From Streptomyces sp. SID8352 (GTDB taxonomy: Bacteria > Actinomycetota > Actinomycetes > Streptomycetales > Streptomycetaceae): a stretch of 64,000 bases of DNA. Location: assembly GCF_009862265.1 (NCBI RefSeq), contig NZ_WWGX01000038.1:1-64000 (forward strand). Reading direction: 5' to 3'. The notes beneath the pieces were generated by a model. It searched no databases. It was not told where the DNA came from and saw only the letters and a program-made list of their open reading frames with translations. The position numbers were made by a program, and so were the translations under genes. Positions 9,636-20,816 of the stretch are shown in pieces; position 1 is the stretch's first letter; every line of letters begins with the position of its first letter.

Positions 9636-10132
9636 GCCGCGCGGGGTGCGCGGGGTGCGGCCGGGTGCGGGGCGTGCGCCGGGTGCGCGTCCGCGCGGGG
9701 TACGGGGGCGGCGTGCCGCGGTCGGCGGGAGTCCGCGCGGGCGGGTCCGGCCGGTGCCGGAGAGGGGCCGTTTCCCGCCAACCGGTCCGGTTCCCACGGC
9801 CTCCGGCCGGGGGGCGCACTTTCTGAATGCGCGCCCCCGGTGGGGTTCCCGTGACTGCCGGGAACGCTGGGGCGGGCCCGCGGCCCGGGGAGCGGGCCGC
9901 CCGGCCGACGGAGCTGCGCGAGGGGTGGGCGAGGCTTCACTCTTGTGAGTGAATTGGAGTCAGGGGGTTGTCCGGAGCCGGGCGGGCGGGCCGCCCGCCG
10001 TTCCCGGAACATCCGTGCGGCCTGGCATGCTGAGCGGGGTAACGTGCGGGAAGCCGCGCGGCGCGACCCTCCGCGCCGCCGTTCCGTACCTTCTCCGTGA
10101 CCGTCCCACGCCGAACCCAGGAGCCCGGCCAC
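9636..10132. other. Intergenic region, recN to glycosyltransferase
   Basis: 497 nt without a convincing gene. The first 250 nt are short G/C-rich quasi-repeats (gcgcggggtgcg type). At 9936-9953 there is an inverted repeat TTCACTC-ttgt-GAGTGAA, a candidate operator near the promoter of the next gene. Downstream sequence is ordinary leader. Confidence 0.5.
9936..9953. promoter_or_regulatory. Inverted repeat TTCACTC-N4-GAGTGAA
   Basis: 7-bp perfect arms with a 4-nt spacer, AT-richer than its surroundings, ~180 bp before the glycosyltransferase start. Its size fits a dimeric regulator site. No regulator can be assigned. Confidence 0.4.
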
Positions 10133-11275
10133 GTGACCCCCGTGAGCAGCCACGCACCGCTCGGCCAGTCGCCACTGCGCACCGTGCAGGTGCTCGGCGG
10201 CGGCAACGCCGGCAGCAGCGCGCACGTGCGCTCCCTGGCCGCGGGACTCGTCGCGAGGGGCGTGCACGTCACGGTGTGCGCCCCCCTGGAGGCCGAACGG
10301 GCCCACGACTTCGTCGGCACCGGCGCCGGCCATGTGCATGTGCCGCGCAGCAGCGACCCGGTCTCGGTGGCGGGGCTGCGGGCGGCCTGTTCGGGTGCCG
10401 ACCTGGTGCACGCCCACGGGCTGCACGCCTCCTTCCGCGCCGCCCTCGCCCTCTCCGGACGGCGCGTGCACACCCCGCTCGTCGTCACCTGGCACGGCCG
10501 TACGCACACCGAGGGTCCCCGCGAGCACCTGCTGAGGGTGCTGGAGCGGCGGGTGATGAGGGCCGCCTCCGTGGTGCTCGGCACCACCTCCGAACTGGTG
10601 GACACGGCCCGGCGGTCCGGCGCCCGGGACGCCCGGCTCGGCGCGGTCGGGCTGCCCCGCCCCGAGCGACCCCCGGCCGGGCCCGAGGGCCACGACGGGG
10701 CGCGCGCCAAGCTCCGTGCCGAACTCGGAGCCGTGGGCCGCCCCTTACTCGTCGCGGCCGGACCGCTGGAGCGGCGGCACGGCCTCGGCCCGCTGCTCGA
10801 CGCCGCCCGCGCCTGGCGCCGGCTGGACCCCGCACCGCTGGTCGTCGTCGCGGGGGAGGACCCGGCGCGGGCGCAGTCGCAGCGGCGGATCGAGGACGAA
10901 CGGCTGCCCGTGCTGCTCCTCGGCGACCGCGACGACGTCCCCGACCTGCTCGCCGCCGCCGATCTCGCCCTGCTGCCCGCCGGGTGCGCGGCGCGGCCCG
11001 CCGTGGCGAAGGAGGCCCTGCACGCCCGGGTGCCGCTGGTCGCCGCCGGGTCCGGCCTCCGCGAACTCCTCGGCGACGCCGCCGAGATCGTTCCGCCCGG
11101 CGACGCCGACGCCTTCGCCGAGGCCGTCGTGGGACTGCTCGGTGCCCCCGAGCGGCGGGAGGCGCTCGCGGACGCCGGGTTACGCCAGGCGGCGACCTGG
11201 CCCACCGAGGACGAGACCGTCGCCCAGGTCCTCAGCGTCTACGACGAGTTGACCAAGCCCCTCCCGCTGCTCTGA
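10133..11275 (+). CDS. GT4-like glycosyltransferase with two TTA codons
   Basis: 380 aa. The N-terminal GGGNAGSSAHVRSLAAGLVARG and the C-terminal sugar-nucleotide binding half (DLLAAADLALLPA … KEALHARVPLVAAGSGLREL … GDADAFAEAV) fit the GT-B fold of retaining GT4 enzymes. Acceptor and donor are unknown. GTG 10133 has aggag at 10119-10123. Two leucines are encoded by TTA (10745-10747 and 11180-11182), a codon that needs the bldA tRNA in Streptomyces; I saw no other TTA in the longer genes of this window. This implies developmental control of translation. No signal peptide or membrane segment, so probably cytoplasmic or membrane-associated. Confidence 0.85.
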   Translation: MTPVSSHAPLGQSPLRTVQVLGGGNAGSSAHVRSLAAGLVARGVHVTVCAPLEAERAHDFVGTGAGHVHVPRSSDPVSVAGLRAACSGADLVHAHGLHASFRAALALSGRRVHTPLVVTWHGRTHTEGPREHLLRVLERRVMRAASVVLGTTSELVDTARRSGARDARLGAVGLPRPERPPAGPEGHDGARAKLRAELGAVGRPLLVAAGPLERRHGLGPLLDAARAWRRLDPAPLVVVAGEDPARAQSQRRIEDERLPVLLLGDRDDVPDLLAAADLALLPAGCAARPAVAKEALHARVPLVAAGSGLRELLGDAAEIVPPGDADAFAEAVVGLLGAPERREALADAGLRQAATWPTEDETVAQVLSVYDELTKPLPLL

Positions 11276-11676
11276 AGCCCTTCCCCGCGGACCGTGCCGC
11301 GGGGCGCGCCCCCGGCACGCGCGTCCGCGCCGCCGTCGCCACCCGCCGCCGCGCCGGGCCCTCCTTCGTGCCCGGCCCTTCCTCCGCGCCGGGCCCTTCC
11401 TCCGTTCCGGGCACCTTCTCCGCAGTGCCCCGGAGGCACCGCACCCGCTCGGCAGCGCACCGGAGGCACCGGGCCCGCTCGGCAGTGCCCCGGAGGCACC
11501 GCACCCGAGCGGACAGCCGGGACGAACCACCTCCCGGGCGCGCCACGACCGGGCCGACGGCCCCTCACATCCCGGCGCGGGCGCCGTGCCACGCGGCCGG
11601 CTCCCGGCTCCGCCCGCGCTCCGGTCCGCGCGCTCCGCGTCCCGCCCCCTGCCCCTCCGGACCGGTGCCCCCGCGC
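11276..11676. other. Intergenic region with GC-rich repeats
   Basis: 401 nt between the glycosyltransferase stop and the PucR remnant. It contains three tandem 30-nt units (11423-11512) and shorter cccttcctccg repeats just before. I see no gene in it. Confidence 0.5.
11423..11512. repeat. Three tandem 30-nt repeats
   Basis: Units start at 11423, 11453 and 11483, each containing ccggaggcaccg and ending ctcgg or gagcgg, with 2-4 differences between copies. Pure tandem arrangement without spacers, so not a CRISPR array. Likely slippage-generated. Confidence 0.75.
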
Positions 11677-11950
11677 TCAGGGCACGTGGCGGCGGGCGCG
11701 CGGGGCCAGGCTCAACGCCAGTACGTTCTGCGGGTCGTCGAGGTCGGTGCCGAGCAACTCCCCGATCCGGGCCAGCCGGTTGTACAGCGTCTGCGTTGGG
11801 GACCTCGCCCGCGTGCACCCAGCGCACAGTGCGGTGGAGCCGGTCGGCGCCTGCGAGGATCTCCGGCAGGCCGCCGCGCAGCCCGGGGAGTTCCAGGGCG
11901 CGCCGTACGGTGATCCCCGAGGGCGGCGGGGGGACGCTGGGGCTGCTCAT
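11677..11950 (-). pseudogene. PucR-family regulator remnant with large internal deletion
   Basis: Reading from ATG 11950 on the minus strand gives ~52 residues of a PucR N-terminus (…ITVRRALELPGLRGG, then RWVHAGEVPN). About 150 nt into the gene the frame changes. The next ~40 codons, in another frame down to the stop at 11677-11679, read TLYNRLARIGELLGTDLDDP followed by an ALSLA segment: the C-terminal helix-turn-helix end of PucR proteins. Intact family members are roughly 500 aa, so the middle ~400 codons are missing, with the junction near 11793-11800. The remaining 274 bp is not a multiple of three. Identification of both ends rests on my recall of the family. Confidence 0.75.
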
Positions 11951-12426
11951 GGAAGACGGTACCCAGGCGCTACGCCGGTCGCATGGGCCGGGGCGGACCC
12001 GCCGGACAGCCGCCCGGCGCGGCCCCGGGCCCACCACCCCACCGCCGCGCGGAGGGCGTCCCCGGCGCCATCGGGCCCCGGGGCGGCGGACGGAGGGAGC
12101 CCCCGGGGCAGGGCTCCGCCGACCCACCGGTGTCCCCGGCCCACCGCGCGCGGACCGGAGCGCCCGCGGCGGTGGCGGGGGCGCACCCAGCGGGGTCCGG
12201 CCTCGCCCGGCCGATCGGTGTTCCCCGCGGACCCCACGCCCCGGCCCCCGAGCGCGGCGCCCCGGGACTACCCGGCCGTTCCGCGGCTCCGTCCACGGGG
12301 TCAGCCCACCGGACGGTCCGGCCCCGCCGCGACCGGATTCACCGGTCCCGCGCGGACGCGACGGGGGAACGGGTGCGGAGAGGTGCGCGGGGTGCCCCGC
12401 CGCCGGGCGGCCGGGCACCCCGTGGC
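11951..12426. other. Intergenic region upstream of the PucR remnant
   Basis: 476 nt of proline/glycine/arginine-biased GC-rich sequence between the PucR remnant start and the GH15 stop. Frames are open on both strands but show no recognisable product, SD or coding-type third-position pattern. Confidence 0.45.
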
Positions 12427-14229
12427 TCAGCCGCCGTAGGCGCCGCTGGCGGTCAGGCGGAGGGCCGTGTCGATCAGCGGGACGTGGCTGAACGCCTGGG
12501 GGAAGTTGCCGACCTGGCGCTGCAGCCGCGGGTCCCACTCCTCGGCCAGCAGGCCCAGGTCGTTGCGGAGCGCCAGCAGCCGCTCGAAGAGCCGGCGCGC
12601 CTCGTCCACCCGGCCGATCATCGCCAGGTCGTCGGCCATCCAGAAGGAGCAGGCCAGGAAGGCGCCCTCGTCGCCGGGCAGGCCGTCGACGCCCTCGGTC
12701 TCGCCGTCGGTCGGGTAGCGCAGGATGAAGCCGTCCGAGGTCGACAGCTCCCGCTGGATCGCCTCGATGGTGCCGATGACGCGCTTGTCGTCGGGCGGGA
12801 GGAAGCCCATCTGCGGGATCAGCAGCAGCGAGGCGTCCAGTTCCCGGGAGCCGTAGGACTGGGTGAAGGTGTTCCGCTCTTTGTCGTAGCCCTTCTCGCA
12901 GACGTCGCGGTGGATGTCGGCGCGCAACCGCTTCCAGCGCTCCAGCGGGCCCTCGGCGTCACCGGACTCGATGAGCTTGATGGTGCGGTCGACGGCGACC
13001 CAGGCCATCACCTTGGAGTGCACGAAGTGGCGGCGCGGGCCGCGCACCTCCCAGATGCCCTCGTCCGGCTCCTGCCAGTGGTCCTCCAGGTAGCGGATCA
13101 GCTTGAGCTGGAGCACGGAGGCGTAGTCGTTGCGGGCCAGGCCGGTCATGTGGGCCAGGTGCAGGGCCTCGGTCACCTCGCCGTACACGTCGAGCTGGAG
13201 CTGGTGGGCCGCGCCGTTGCCGACCCGGACCGGGGAGGAGTTCTCGTAGCCGGGCAGCCAGTCCAGCTCCGCCTCGCCCAGCTCCCGCTCACCGGCGATG
13301 CCGTACATGATCTGGAGGTTCTCCGGGTCCCCGGCGACCGCGCGCAGCAGCCACTCGCGCCAGGCGCGGGCCTCCTCGCGATAGCCGGTGCGCAGCAGCG
13401 AGGAGAGGGTGATCGCCGCGTCGCGCAGCCAGGTGTAGCGGTAGTCCCAGTTGCGGACGCCGCCGATCTCCTCCGGCAGGGAGGTGGTGGGCGCGGCGAC
13501 GATGCCGCCGGTGGGCGCGTAGGTGAGGGCCTTGAGCGTGATCAGGGAGCGGATCACGGCCTCCCGGTAGGGGCCGTGGTAGGTACAGTGCTCGACCCAC
13601 TCGCGCCAGAAGTCCGCGGTCGCCTCCAGCGACTGCTCCGGCTCGGGCAGTGCGGGCGGACGCTTGTGCGAGGGCTCCCACGAGATGGTGAACGCGATCC
13701 GCTCGCCGGGGGAGACGGTGAAGTCGGAGTAGGTGGTGAGCGCCTCGCCGTAGGTCTCGGCCTCCGTGTCGAACCAGACGGAGTCGGGCCCGGCGACGGC
13801 CACCGTGCGGCCCTCGTGCTTGTGCACCCAGGGCACGATCCGCCCGTAGCTGAAGCGCATCCGCAGTTCCGAGCGCATCTCCACCCGGCCGGAGACGCCC
13901 TCCACGATCCGGATCACCTGGGGCGCGCCGTCGCGCGGCGGCATGAAGTCGGTCACCCGGACCGTGCCCCCGGGGGTGTCCCACTCGGACTCCAGGATCA
14001 GCGAGTCGCCCCGGTATCCGCGCCGGTCCGCCGCGGGCGGCCGGGAGCCGGGGTCATGGGCCGGGCCCAGGCGCCAGAACCCGTGGTCCTCGGTGCCGAG
14101 CAGACCGGCGAAGATGGCATGCGAGTCGAAGCGGGGCAGGCACAGCCAGTCGACTGTGCCGTCCCGGCAGACCAGGGCGGCGGTCTGCATGTCTCCGATG
14201 AGTGCGTAGTCTTCGATGCGCCCGGCCAC
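12427..14229 (-). CDS. Glycoside hydrolase family 15 (glucoamylase/trehalase-like)
   Basis: 600 aa, typical length. The N-terminal super-sandwich domain begins [18 protein letters not shown]. The (alpha/alpha)6 domain contains [14 protein letters not shown], an [14 protein letters not shown] segment, and a C-terminal [14 protein letters not shown] and [16 protein letters not shown], all typical of actinobacterial GH15 enzymes. These hydrolyse alpha-glucosides such as trehalose or oligo-glucans. No signal peptide, so intracellular. I chose GTG 14229, where ggag lies 6 nt upstream, over ATG 14265. Divergent from pyrG with ~530 nt between. Confidence 0.9.
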   Translation of the reverse strand: MAGRIEDYALIGDMQTAALVCRDGTVDWLCLPRFDSHAIFAGLLGTEDHGFWRLGPAHDPGSRPPAADRRGYRGDSLILESEWDTPGGTVRVTDFMPPRDGAPQVIRIVEGVSGRVEMRSELRMRFSYGRIVPWVHKHEGRTVAVAGPDSVWFDTEAETYGEALTTYSDFTVSPGERIAFTISWEPSHKRPPALPEPEQSLEATADFWREWVEHCTYHGPYREAVIRSLITLKALTYAPTGGIVAAPTTSLPEEIGGVRNWDYRYTWLRDAAITLSSLLRTGYREEARAWREWLLRAVAGDPENLQIMYGIAGERELGEAELDWLPGYENSSPVRVGNGAAHQLQLDVYGEVTEALHLAHMTGLARNDYASVLQLKLIRYLEDHWQEPDEGIWEVRGPRRHFVHSKVMAWVAVDRTIKLIESGDAEGPLERWKRLRADIHRDVCEKGYDKERNTFTQSYGSRELDASLLLIPQMGFLPPDDKRVIGTIEAIQRELSTSDGFILRYPTDGETEGVDGLPGDEGAFLACSFWMADDLAMIGRVDEARRLFERLLALRNDLGLLAEEWDPRLQRQVGNFPQAFSHVPLIDTALRLTASGAYGG

Positions 14230-14758
14230 GTGCAACTCCAGTCGAACGGCCACGTCACCCCGCAAATGGGGGCGGTCGCTGATGCGGTCAAGGGGGGTGG
14301 GTCATGCGTCGTCGGCGGTGGGCACGGCGGTCGTCCGGCCTGGGCCGGACGCTGTGCCACGAAGGACGATTGTTGTGCAACGGACTGACGGGCCCGCGTT
14401 GTTCCGGCAGGTACGGCAAGGGGTGGTGCCGCGGCTCCGGACGGGCTCGGCAGCGAACGTCCGAGCAGGATACGACGCACACGGACGATCTGTGTGCCGC
14501 TCCGGACAACCCGCGTCCACCGAATGTGTGACCGCCGAGTGGGGGACCCGTGACGGTGCGCCTGTGTACCGGCCCGGCCGCGGAGGGTGGCCGGAAGCCA
14601 TCCCCCCGAGGCGCTGTTACTCTGGTAGCCCGTGGACCGGTGGGAGAAGAACCCCGGAACCGCAGCGACGGCGCCGCCGACGAGAACCGGGTTCCCCCCG
14701 GGCCGGACGACGAACGCACCGCACCCCAGACCGCGACCACGGGAGCCCCGCCTTGGCC
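14230..14758. other. Divergent promoter region, GH15 / pyrG
   Basis: About 530 nt. The part nearest GH15 is relatively AT-rich (ttgttgtgcaacgg, gtgtgaccgcc). Nearest pyrG, cgctgttactctggtagccc is a plausible promoter -10 zone. No gene, hairpin attenuator or riboswitch recognised. Confidence 0.45.
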
Positions 14759-16408
<1,650 letters not shown>

Positions 16409-16426
16409 CCCACCGGCGGTACGGTG

Positions 16427-16461
16427 ACCGGGGCGCGCGTGACCAGTACGCGCGCCCCGGT
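16427..16461 (+). terminator. Hairpin between pyrG and NUDIX gene
   Basis: Perfect 14-bp arms (16427-16440, 16448-16461) with a 7-nt loop, 18 nt after the pyrG stop and 26 nt before the NUDIX start. A terminator or processing stem for pyrG mRNA. It also means the NUDIX gene, if co-transcribed, is attenuated. Confidence 0.65.
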
Positions 16462-16487
16462 TCCCGCGTACCTCCGGAAGGACAGGC

Positions 16488-17114
16488 ATGACCATCAGGG
16501 ACACCCCCGAGCAGTGGGAGGTCCGGGCGACCTCGACCCCGTTCCGCGGCGCGAAGACGTCCGTGCGCACCGACGAGGTGGTCATGCCCGACGGCTCCGT
16601 GGCGGGCCGCGACTACCAGGTGCACCCCGGCTCGGTGGCCGTCCTCGCCCTGGACGAGGAGGACCGGGTCCTGGTCATCCGGCAGTACCGGCACCCGGTG
16701 CGGCAGAAGCTGTGGGAGATCCCCGCCGGGCTGCTCGACGTGCCCGGCGAGAACCCCCTGCACGCCGCCCGGCGGGAGCTGTACGAGGAGGCCCACGTCG
16801 AGGCGGCGGACTGGCGGGTCCTGACCGACGTCTACACCACCCCCGGCGGCTGCGACGAGGCCGTGCGGATCTTCCTCGCCCGGAACCTGTCGGAGGCCGC
16901 GGGGGAGCGCTTCGCGGTCGAGGACGAGGAGGCCGACATGGAGCTGGCGCGGGTGCCGGTCGCCGAGCTGGTGCGGGGCGTGCTCGCGGGGGAGCTGCAC
17001 AACAACTGCCTGGTCGTGGGCGTGCTGTCGCTGGTCGCCGCCCGTCAGGGGGACGGGCTCGACGCGCTCCGCCCGGCCGGGGCGCCGTGGCCCGCCCGCC
17101 CCTTCGCCTCCTGA
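16488..17114 (+). CDS. NUDIX hydrolase (ADP-ribose pyrophosphatase type)
   Basis: 208 aa. The NUDIX box is recognisable as AGLLDVPGE, seven residues, then RRELYEEAHVEA; the usual glycine near the end is His. With VLVIRQYRHPVRQKLWEIPAG upstream this is the pattern of ADP-ribose pyrophosphatases, cleaving ADP-ribose to AMP and ribose-5-phosphate. A KP… insertion and long C-terminus are typical of the family. ATG 16488 has ggaagga upstream. It follows pyrG in the same direction, behind a hairpin. Confidence 0.9.
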   Translation: MTIRDTPEQWEVRATSTPFRGAKTSVRTDEVVMPDGSVAGRDYQVHPGSVAVLALDEEDRVLVIRQYRHPVRQKLWEIPAGLLDVPGENPLHAARRELYEEAHVEAADWRVLTDVYTTPGGCDEAVRIFLARNLSEAAGERFAVEDEEADMELARVPVAELVRGVLAGELHNNCLVVGVLSLVAARQGDGLDALRPAGAPWPARPFAS

Positions 17115-17432
17115 CGCCGCCGCCTTCGGCGCCGGCCGCCCGCGTCCCGGGTCCGGCCTCCGCGCCGTCCGGTCCCGGGAGGCGGCCCCGGTCCCGCGTC
17201 GACCGGCCGCCCGGCTCCGGCCGCGCGTCCCGGTGCCGGGGCCGGTCCGGGCCGTCCGGCGGGGGCCGCGGGGCCATCCGGCCCAGTGAAGGTGTGACGA
17301 TCCGCTGATCCGATCAGGGGATGTGTCCGCCGCGCTCCGCACGGGACGTAGCAGAGCGTGAACTAGGCTCGGAAACCGCCCGTACGGGGTTCCGGCGGGC
17401 GCCGGAGCGCGGTGGGATCGGGAGTGTGGCCC
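17115..17432. other. Intergenic region before the STAND gene
   Basis: 318 nt. The first 150 nt are C/G-rich low complexity. Nearer the gene, gaaggtgtgacgatccgctgatccgatcagggg has AT-richer promoter-like composition with a gatccg…gatc inverted motif. No gene found. Confidence 0.4.
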
Positions 17433-19460
17433 GTGACGGATCAGGCGGTGGACACGGAGGCCGTACGGCTGACCGACGACATGTCCGGGGGGGACGGCTT
17501 CCTCGGCCGGGTGCGGGAGCTGAAGGAGCTGCGCGCCGACATCGAGCGCGCCGGCCTGGACACCCTCTCCGGCCGCAAGGCCCCCCGCGCCCGCGTGCTG
17601 CTGATCGCCGGGCGCCCCGGCTCCGGCCGCAGCGCGCTCGCCGGGGAACTCGCCGCCCGCGTCGCCGACCGCTACCCCGACGGGGTGCTGCGCGCCCGGC
17701 TCAGCGAACCCGACGGCACCCGCGTCCCGGTCGAACGCCTCGCCCGGGACCTGCTCACCGCCCTGGACCGCCCCGCCCCGCCCGGGGCCGGGGAAGAGGA
17801 CCTGACCGCCGCCCTGCGCGAGGCCCTCGACGGCCGCCGGGCGCTGCTCCTGCTGGACGACGCGGCCGACGCCGAACAGGTCGACGCGCTGCTCCCGGAC
17901 GCCCCCGACTGCCTCGTCGTCGCCGTCGCCCGGGGCCCGCTCACCGGCATCGCGGACGTGCGGCCCTGCACGCTCGGCGGCCTGGACACCAAGTCGGCCG
18001 TCCGGCTGCTCTCCCGGCACGCCGGCTCCGTCCGCGTCACCGTCGACCCGCGCGCCGCCGAGCACCTGGCCGAGATCTGCCAGGGCCAGCCCGCCGCCCT
18101 GACCCTGGCGGGCGGCTGGCTCGCCGCCCGCCCCCAGGCGGCCGTCGCCGACCTCGCCAAGCACCTGAACGCCGAGCCCGACGAGGGGGACCCGCTCGGC
18201 CGGGTCCTCGGCCTGGTGCACGCCTCCCTGCCCGGCTCCGCCGCCCGGATGCTGCGCCTGCTCTCCCTCGCCCCGGCCGGACTGGTCGACCCGCACACCG
18301 CCTCCGCGCTCGCCGGGTGCTCGGTCAACGGCGCCCGCGTCCTCCTGGACGACCTCGTCGCCCTCGGCGCGCTGCGCCGGGCCGACTCCCCGCTGCCCGA
18401 GTACGAGGTCCCCGGCTGCCTGCACGCCCGGCTCGCCGCGCTCGCCGCCGCCCACGAGCGGCCCGCCGAGCTGCAACTGGCCCGCGCCCGCATGCTGGAG
18501 CGCACCGTGCGGCTGCTGATGTCCTGCCGGGCGATCACCGAGACCGACAGCCCGCAGGCCCGGGAGAAGCTCCTCGGGATGCCCCGGGCGCTGCGCTTCC
18601 CCACCCCCCGGGCCGCCGCCGAGTGGCTGCGGCTGCGCCGGCCCGCCCTGCTGGCCTCGGCCCGCCTCGCGGTCGCCGACGGCGAGCTGGACACGCTCGC
18701 CCGGCGGTTGATGTCCCAGCTCGTGCGGGCCGTGGTCGCCCATGTCGGCACCCGGGCCGCCGCGGCCGACCTGTACGGGGTGCACCGCCTGGTCCTCGAC
18801 GTGGCCGAGCGGCGCGACCTGCCCCGGGAGAAGGCCGCCGCCCTGCTGAACCTCGCCGACCTGGACGCCCGCACCGGCCGCACCGCCGAGGCCCTGACCC
18901 GCTACCGGGCCGCCCTGGACGCCGGGCGCGAGGCGCACGACCCGTACGCGACGGGCCGCGCCATGGAGTCGGTGGGCGGCGCCCATCTGGAGCTGGGGGA
19001 CTACGACCGGGCCGCCGACTGGTTCGGCCGGGCCCTCGCCCAGCGGCTCGCCCGCGACGAGCGCGCCGACGCCGCCCGGGTCTACGGCCGCATCGCCACC
19101 GCCCACACCTACGCGGGCCGCTACGGCGAGGCGCAGCGCAACTGGCGGGCGGCGGTGGCCGGGCACCGCAGGGCGGGCGACGTCGCCGCCCACGCGCGGG
19201 CGCTGAGCGAGCTGGCCCGGGTCCAGGAGTACGCGGGCCGCCCCGAGGAGTCCCTGCAGACCTGCCAGGAGGCGGTCGAATGGGCGCGCCGGGCCGAGGA
19301 CACCCGGCTCCAGGCGGCGCTGCGGCTCAGGCTGGCCGACACCCTGGAGCGACTCGGTGATCCCGCGGCGGCCGGACTGCACCGGGGGGCCGCGGATCGT
19401 TTGCTGAGGGAGAATCCGGCAGAAGCCTGCGAATTCCGCAGTGCGTCCGATGAAGTTTGA
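17433..19460 (+). CDS. STAND-type NTPase with TPR repeats
   Basis: 675 aa. The N-terminal ~330 residues resemble an NB-ARC/AfsR-type NTPase: P-loop AGRPGSGRSALAGEL (~residue 58), Walker B LLLLDDAAD, GLDTKSAVRLLSR, GQPAALTLAGGWLA and winged-helix region. The conserved Walker A lysine is Arg here (GRPGSGRS), which may weaken nucleotide binding. The C-terminal ~220 residues contain TPRs (…LLNLADLDARTGRTAEALTRY…). No N-terminal DNA-binding domain is seen, unlike AfsR/SARP proteins. GTG 17433 has ggag 8 nt upstream. Such proteins act as signalling switches; the partner is unknown. I recall the same gene next to ald in other streptomycetes. Confidence 0.87.
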   Translation: MTDQAVDTEAVRLTDDMSGGDGFLGRVRELKELRADIERAGLDTLSGRKAPRARVLLIAGRPGSGRSALAGELAARVADRYPDGVLRARLSEPDGTRVPVERLARDLLTALDRPAPPGAGEEDLTAALREALDGRRALLLLDDAADAEQVDALLPDAPDCLVVAVARGPLTGIADVRPCTLGGLDTKSAVRLLSRHAGSVRVTVDPRAAEHLAEICQGQPAALTLAGGWLAARPQAAVADLAKHLNAEPDEGDPLGRVLGLVHASLPGSAARMLRLLSLAPAGLVDPHTASALAGCSVNGARVLLDDLVALGALRRADSPLPEYEVPGCLHARLAALAAAHERPAELQLARARMLERTVRLLMSCRAITETDSPQAREKLLGMPRALRFPTPRAAAEWLRLRRPALLASARLAVADGELDTLARRLMSQLVRAVVAHVGTRAAAADLYGVHRLVLDVAERRDLPREKAAALLNLADLDARTGRTAEALTRYRAALDAGREAHDPYATGRAMESVGGAHLELGDYDRAADWFGRALAQRLARDERADAARVYGRIATAHTYAGRYGEAQRNWRAAVAGHRRAGDVAAHARALSELARVQEYAGRPEESLQTCQEAVEWARRAEDTRLQAALRLRLADTLERLGDPAAAGLHRGAADRLLRENPAEACEFRSASDEV

Positions 19461-19473
19461 TGCTTTGAAAGGC

Positions 19474-19501
19474 TGGACAGCGGGAACACCTTCATTAGAC
19501 T
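19474..19501 (+). promoter_or_regulatory. Putative ald promoter
   Basis: TGGACA (19474-19479), 16 nt, then TAGACT (19496-19501): close to the HrdB-type consensus. It starts 13 nt after the STAND gene's stop and would give a leader of ~100 nt before ald. Confidence 0.5.
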
Positions 19502-19603
19502 GGATCTGCCGCACGTTCTCCTGCGGTATCTCCTGGTGTGCCCGATTATGGACGGGTACGCCCTGCAAGAGCCCCACCCTCTGAGCCAAGGACCGTGATC
19601 CAC

Positions 19604-20719
19604 GTGAAGGTCGGCATTCCCCGCGAGGTCAAGAACAACGAGTTCCGGGTGGCCATCACCCCCGCCGGCGTGCACGAGCTCGTGCGCCACGGTCACCAGG
19701 TCGTCGTCGAGCACGACGCGGGCGTCGGCTCCTCGATCCCCGACACCGAGTACGTCGCCGCCGGCGCGGAGATACTCGCCACCGCGGACGAGGTCTGGGC
19801 CGCCGCGGACCTCGTGCTGAAGGTCAAGGAGCCCATCGCGGAGGAGTACCACCGCCTCCGCAAGGACCAGACCCTCTTCACCTATCTGCACCTGGCGGCC
19901 TCCAGGGAGTGCACGGACGCCCTCCTGGCCTCCGGCACCACCGCCATCGCCTACGAGACCGTCGAGCTGCCCAGTCGCGCCCTGCCGCTGCTGGCCCCGA
20001 TGTCCGAGGTCGCGGGCCGCCTCGCCCCGCAGGTCGGCGCCTACCACCTGATGGCGGCCAACGGCGGGCGCGGCGTGCTCCCCGGCGGCGTCCCCGGCGT
20101 CCTGGCCGGCCGCGCCGTCGTCATCGGCGGCGGTGTCTCCGGCTGGAACGCCGCGCAGATCGCCATCGGCCTGGGCTTCCACGTGACCCTGCTCGACAAG
20201 GACATCACGAAGCTCAAGGAGGCCGACAAGATCTTCGGCACGAGGATCCAGACCGTCGTCTCCAACGCCTTCGAGCTGGAGAAGGCGTGCCTGGAGGCCG
20301 ACCTCGTGATCGGCGCCGTGCTGGTGCCGGGCGCCAAGGCCCCCAAGCTGGTCAGCAACGAGCTGGTGTCCCGGATGAAGGTCGGCAGTGTCCTTGTCGA
20401 CATCGCGATCGACCAGGGCGGCTGCTTCGAGGACTCGCACCCGACCACCCACGCCGAGCCGACCTTCCCGGTCCACGGCTCGGTCTTCTACTGCGTCGCC
20501 AACATGCCCGGCGCGGTCCCCAACACCTCCACCTACGCGCTGACCAACGCCACGCTGCCGTACATCGTGGAGCTGGCCAACCGCGGCTGGGCCGACGCGC
20601 TGCGCCGCGACCCCGCGCTGGCCAGGGGCCTCAACACCCATGACGGCAAGGTCGTCTACAAGGAGGTCGCCGAGGCCCACGGCCTGGAGCACGTGGAGCT
20701 CGCCTCACTGCTCGCCTGA
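19604..20719 (+). CDS. ald: Alanine dehydrogenase
   Basis: 371 aa, the standard length. It reversibly deaminates L-alanine to pyruvate with [19 protein letters not shown] at the N-terminus, the active-site KVKEPIAEE and LFTYLHLA region, [10 protein letters not shown] and the Rossmann motif [12 protein letters not shown] identify it. Starts at GTG 19604 or 19595; I chose 19604 because it aligns with the B. subtilis-type N-terminus and the aagga (19588-19592) spacing is reasonable. Monocistronic, with its own promoter and a strong downstream hairpin. Confidence 0.96.
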   Translation: MKVGIPREVKNNEFRVAITPAGVHELVRHGHQVVVEHDAGVGSSIPDTEYVAAGAEILATADEVWAAADLVLKVKEPIAEEYHRLRKDQTLFTYLHLAASRECTDALLASGTTAIAYETVELPSRALPLLAPMSEVAGRLAPQVGAYHLMAANGGRGVLPGGVPGVLAGRAVVIGGGVSGWNAAQIAIGLGFHVTLLDKDITKLKEADKIFGTRIQTVVSNAFELEKACLEADLVIGAVLVPGAKAPKLVSNELVSRMKVGSVLVDIAIDQGGCFEDSHPTTHAEPTFPVHGSVFYCVANMPGAVPNTSTYALTNATLPYIVELANRGWADALRRDPALARGLNTHDGKVVYKEVAEAHGLEHVELASLLA

Positions 20720-20750
20720 GCCCCGCCGGCGGGAGCCGTCGCGACCGCGC

Positions 20751-20801
20751 GGGTCGACGTATCGGCCAAGTCGACGGACACCCAAGGCGATACGTCAACC
20801 C
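20751..20801. repeat. Widely spaced 14-bp inverted repeat
   Basis: GGGTCGACGTATCG (20751-20764) and CGATACGTCAACCC (20788-20801) are complementary except for one position, which would be a G-U pair in RNA. The spacer is 23 nt. Located 32 nt after the ald stop. Confidence 0.55.
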
Positions 20802-20816
20802 GTGCCGTCAACCCAG

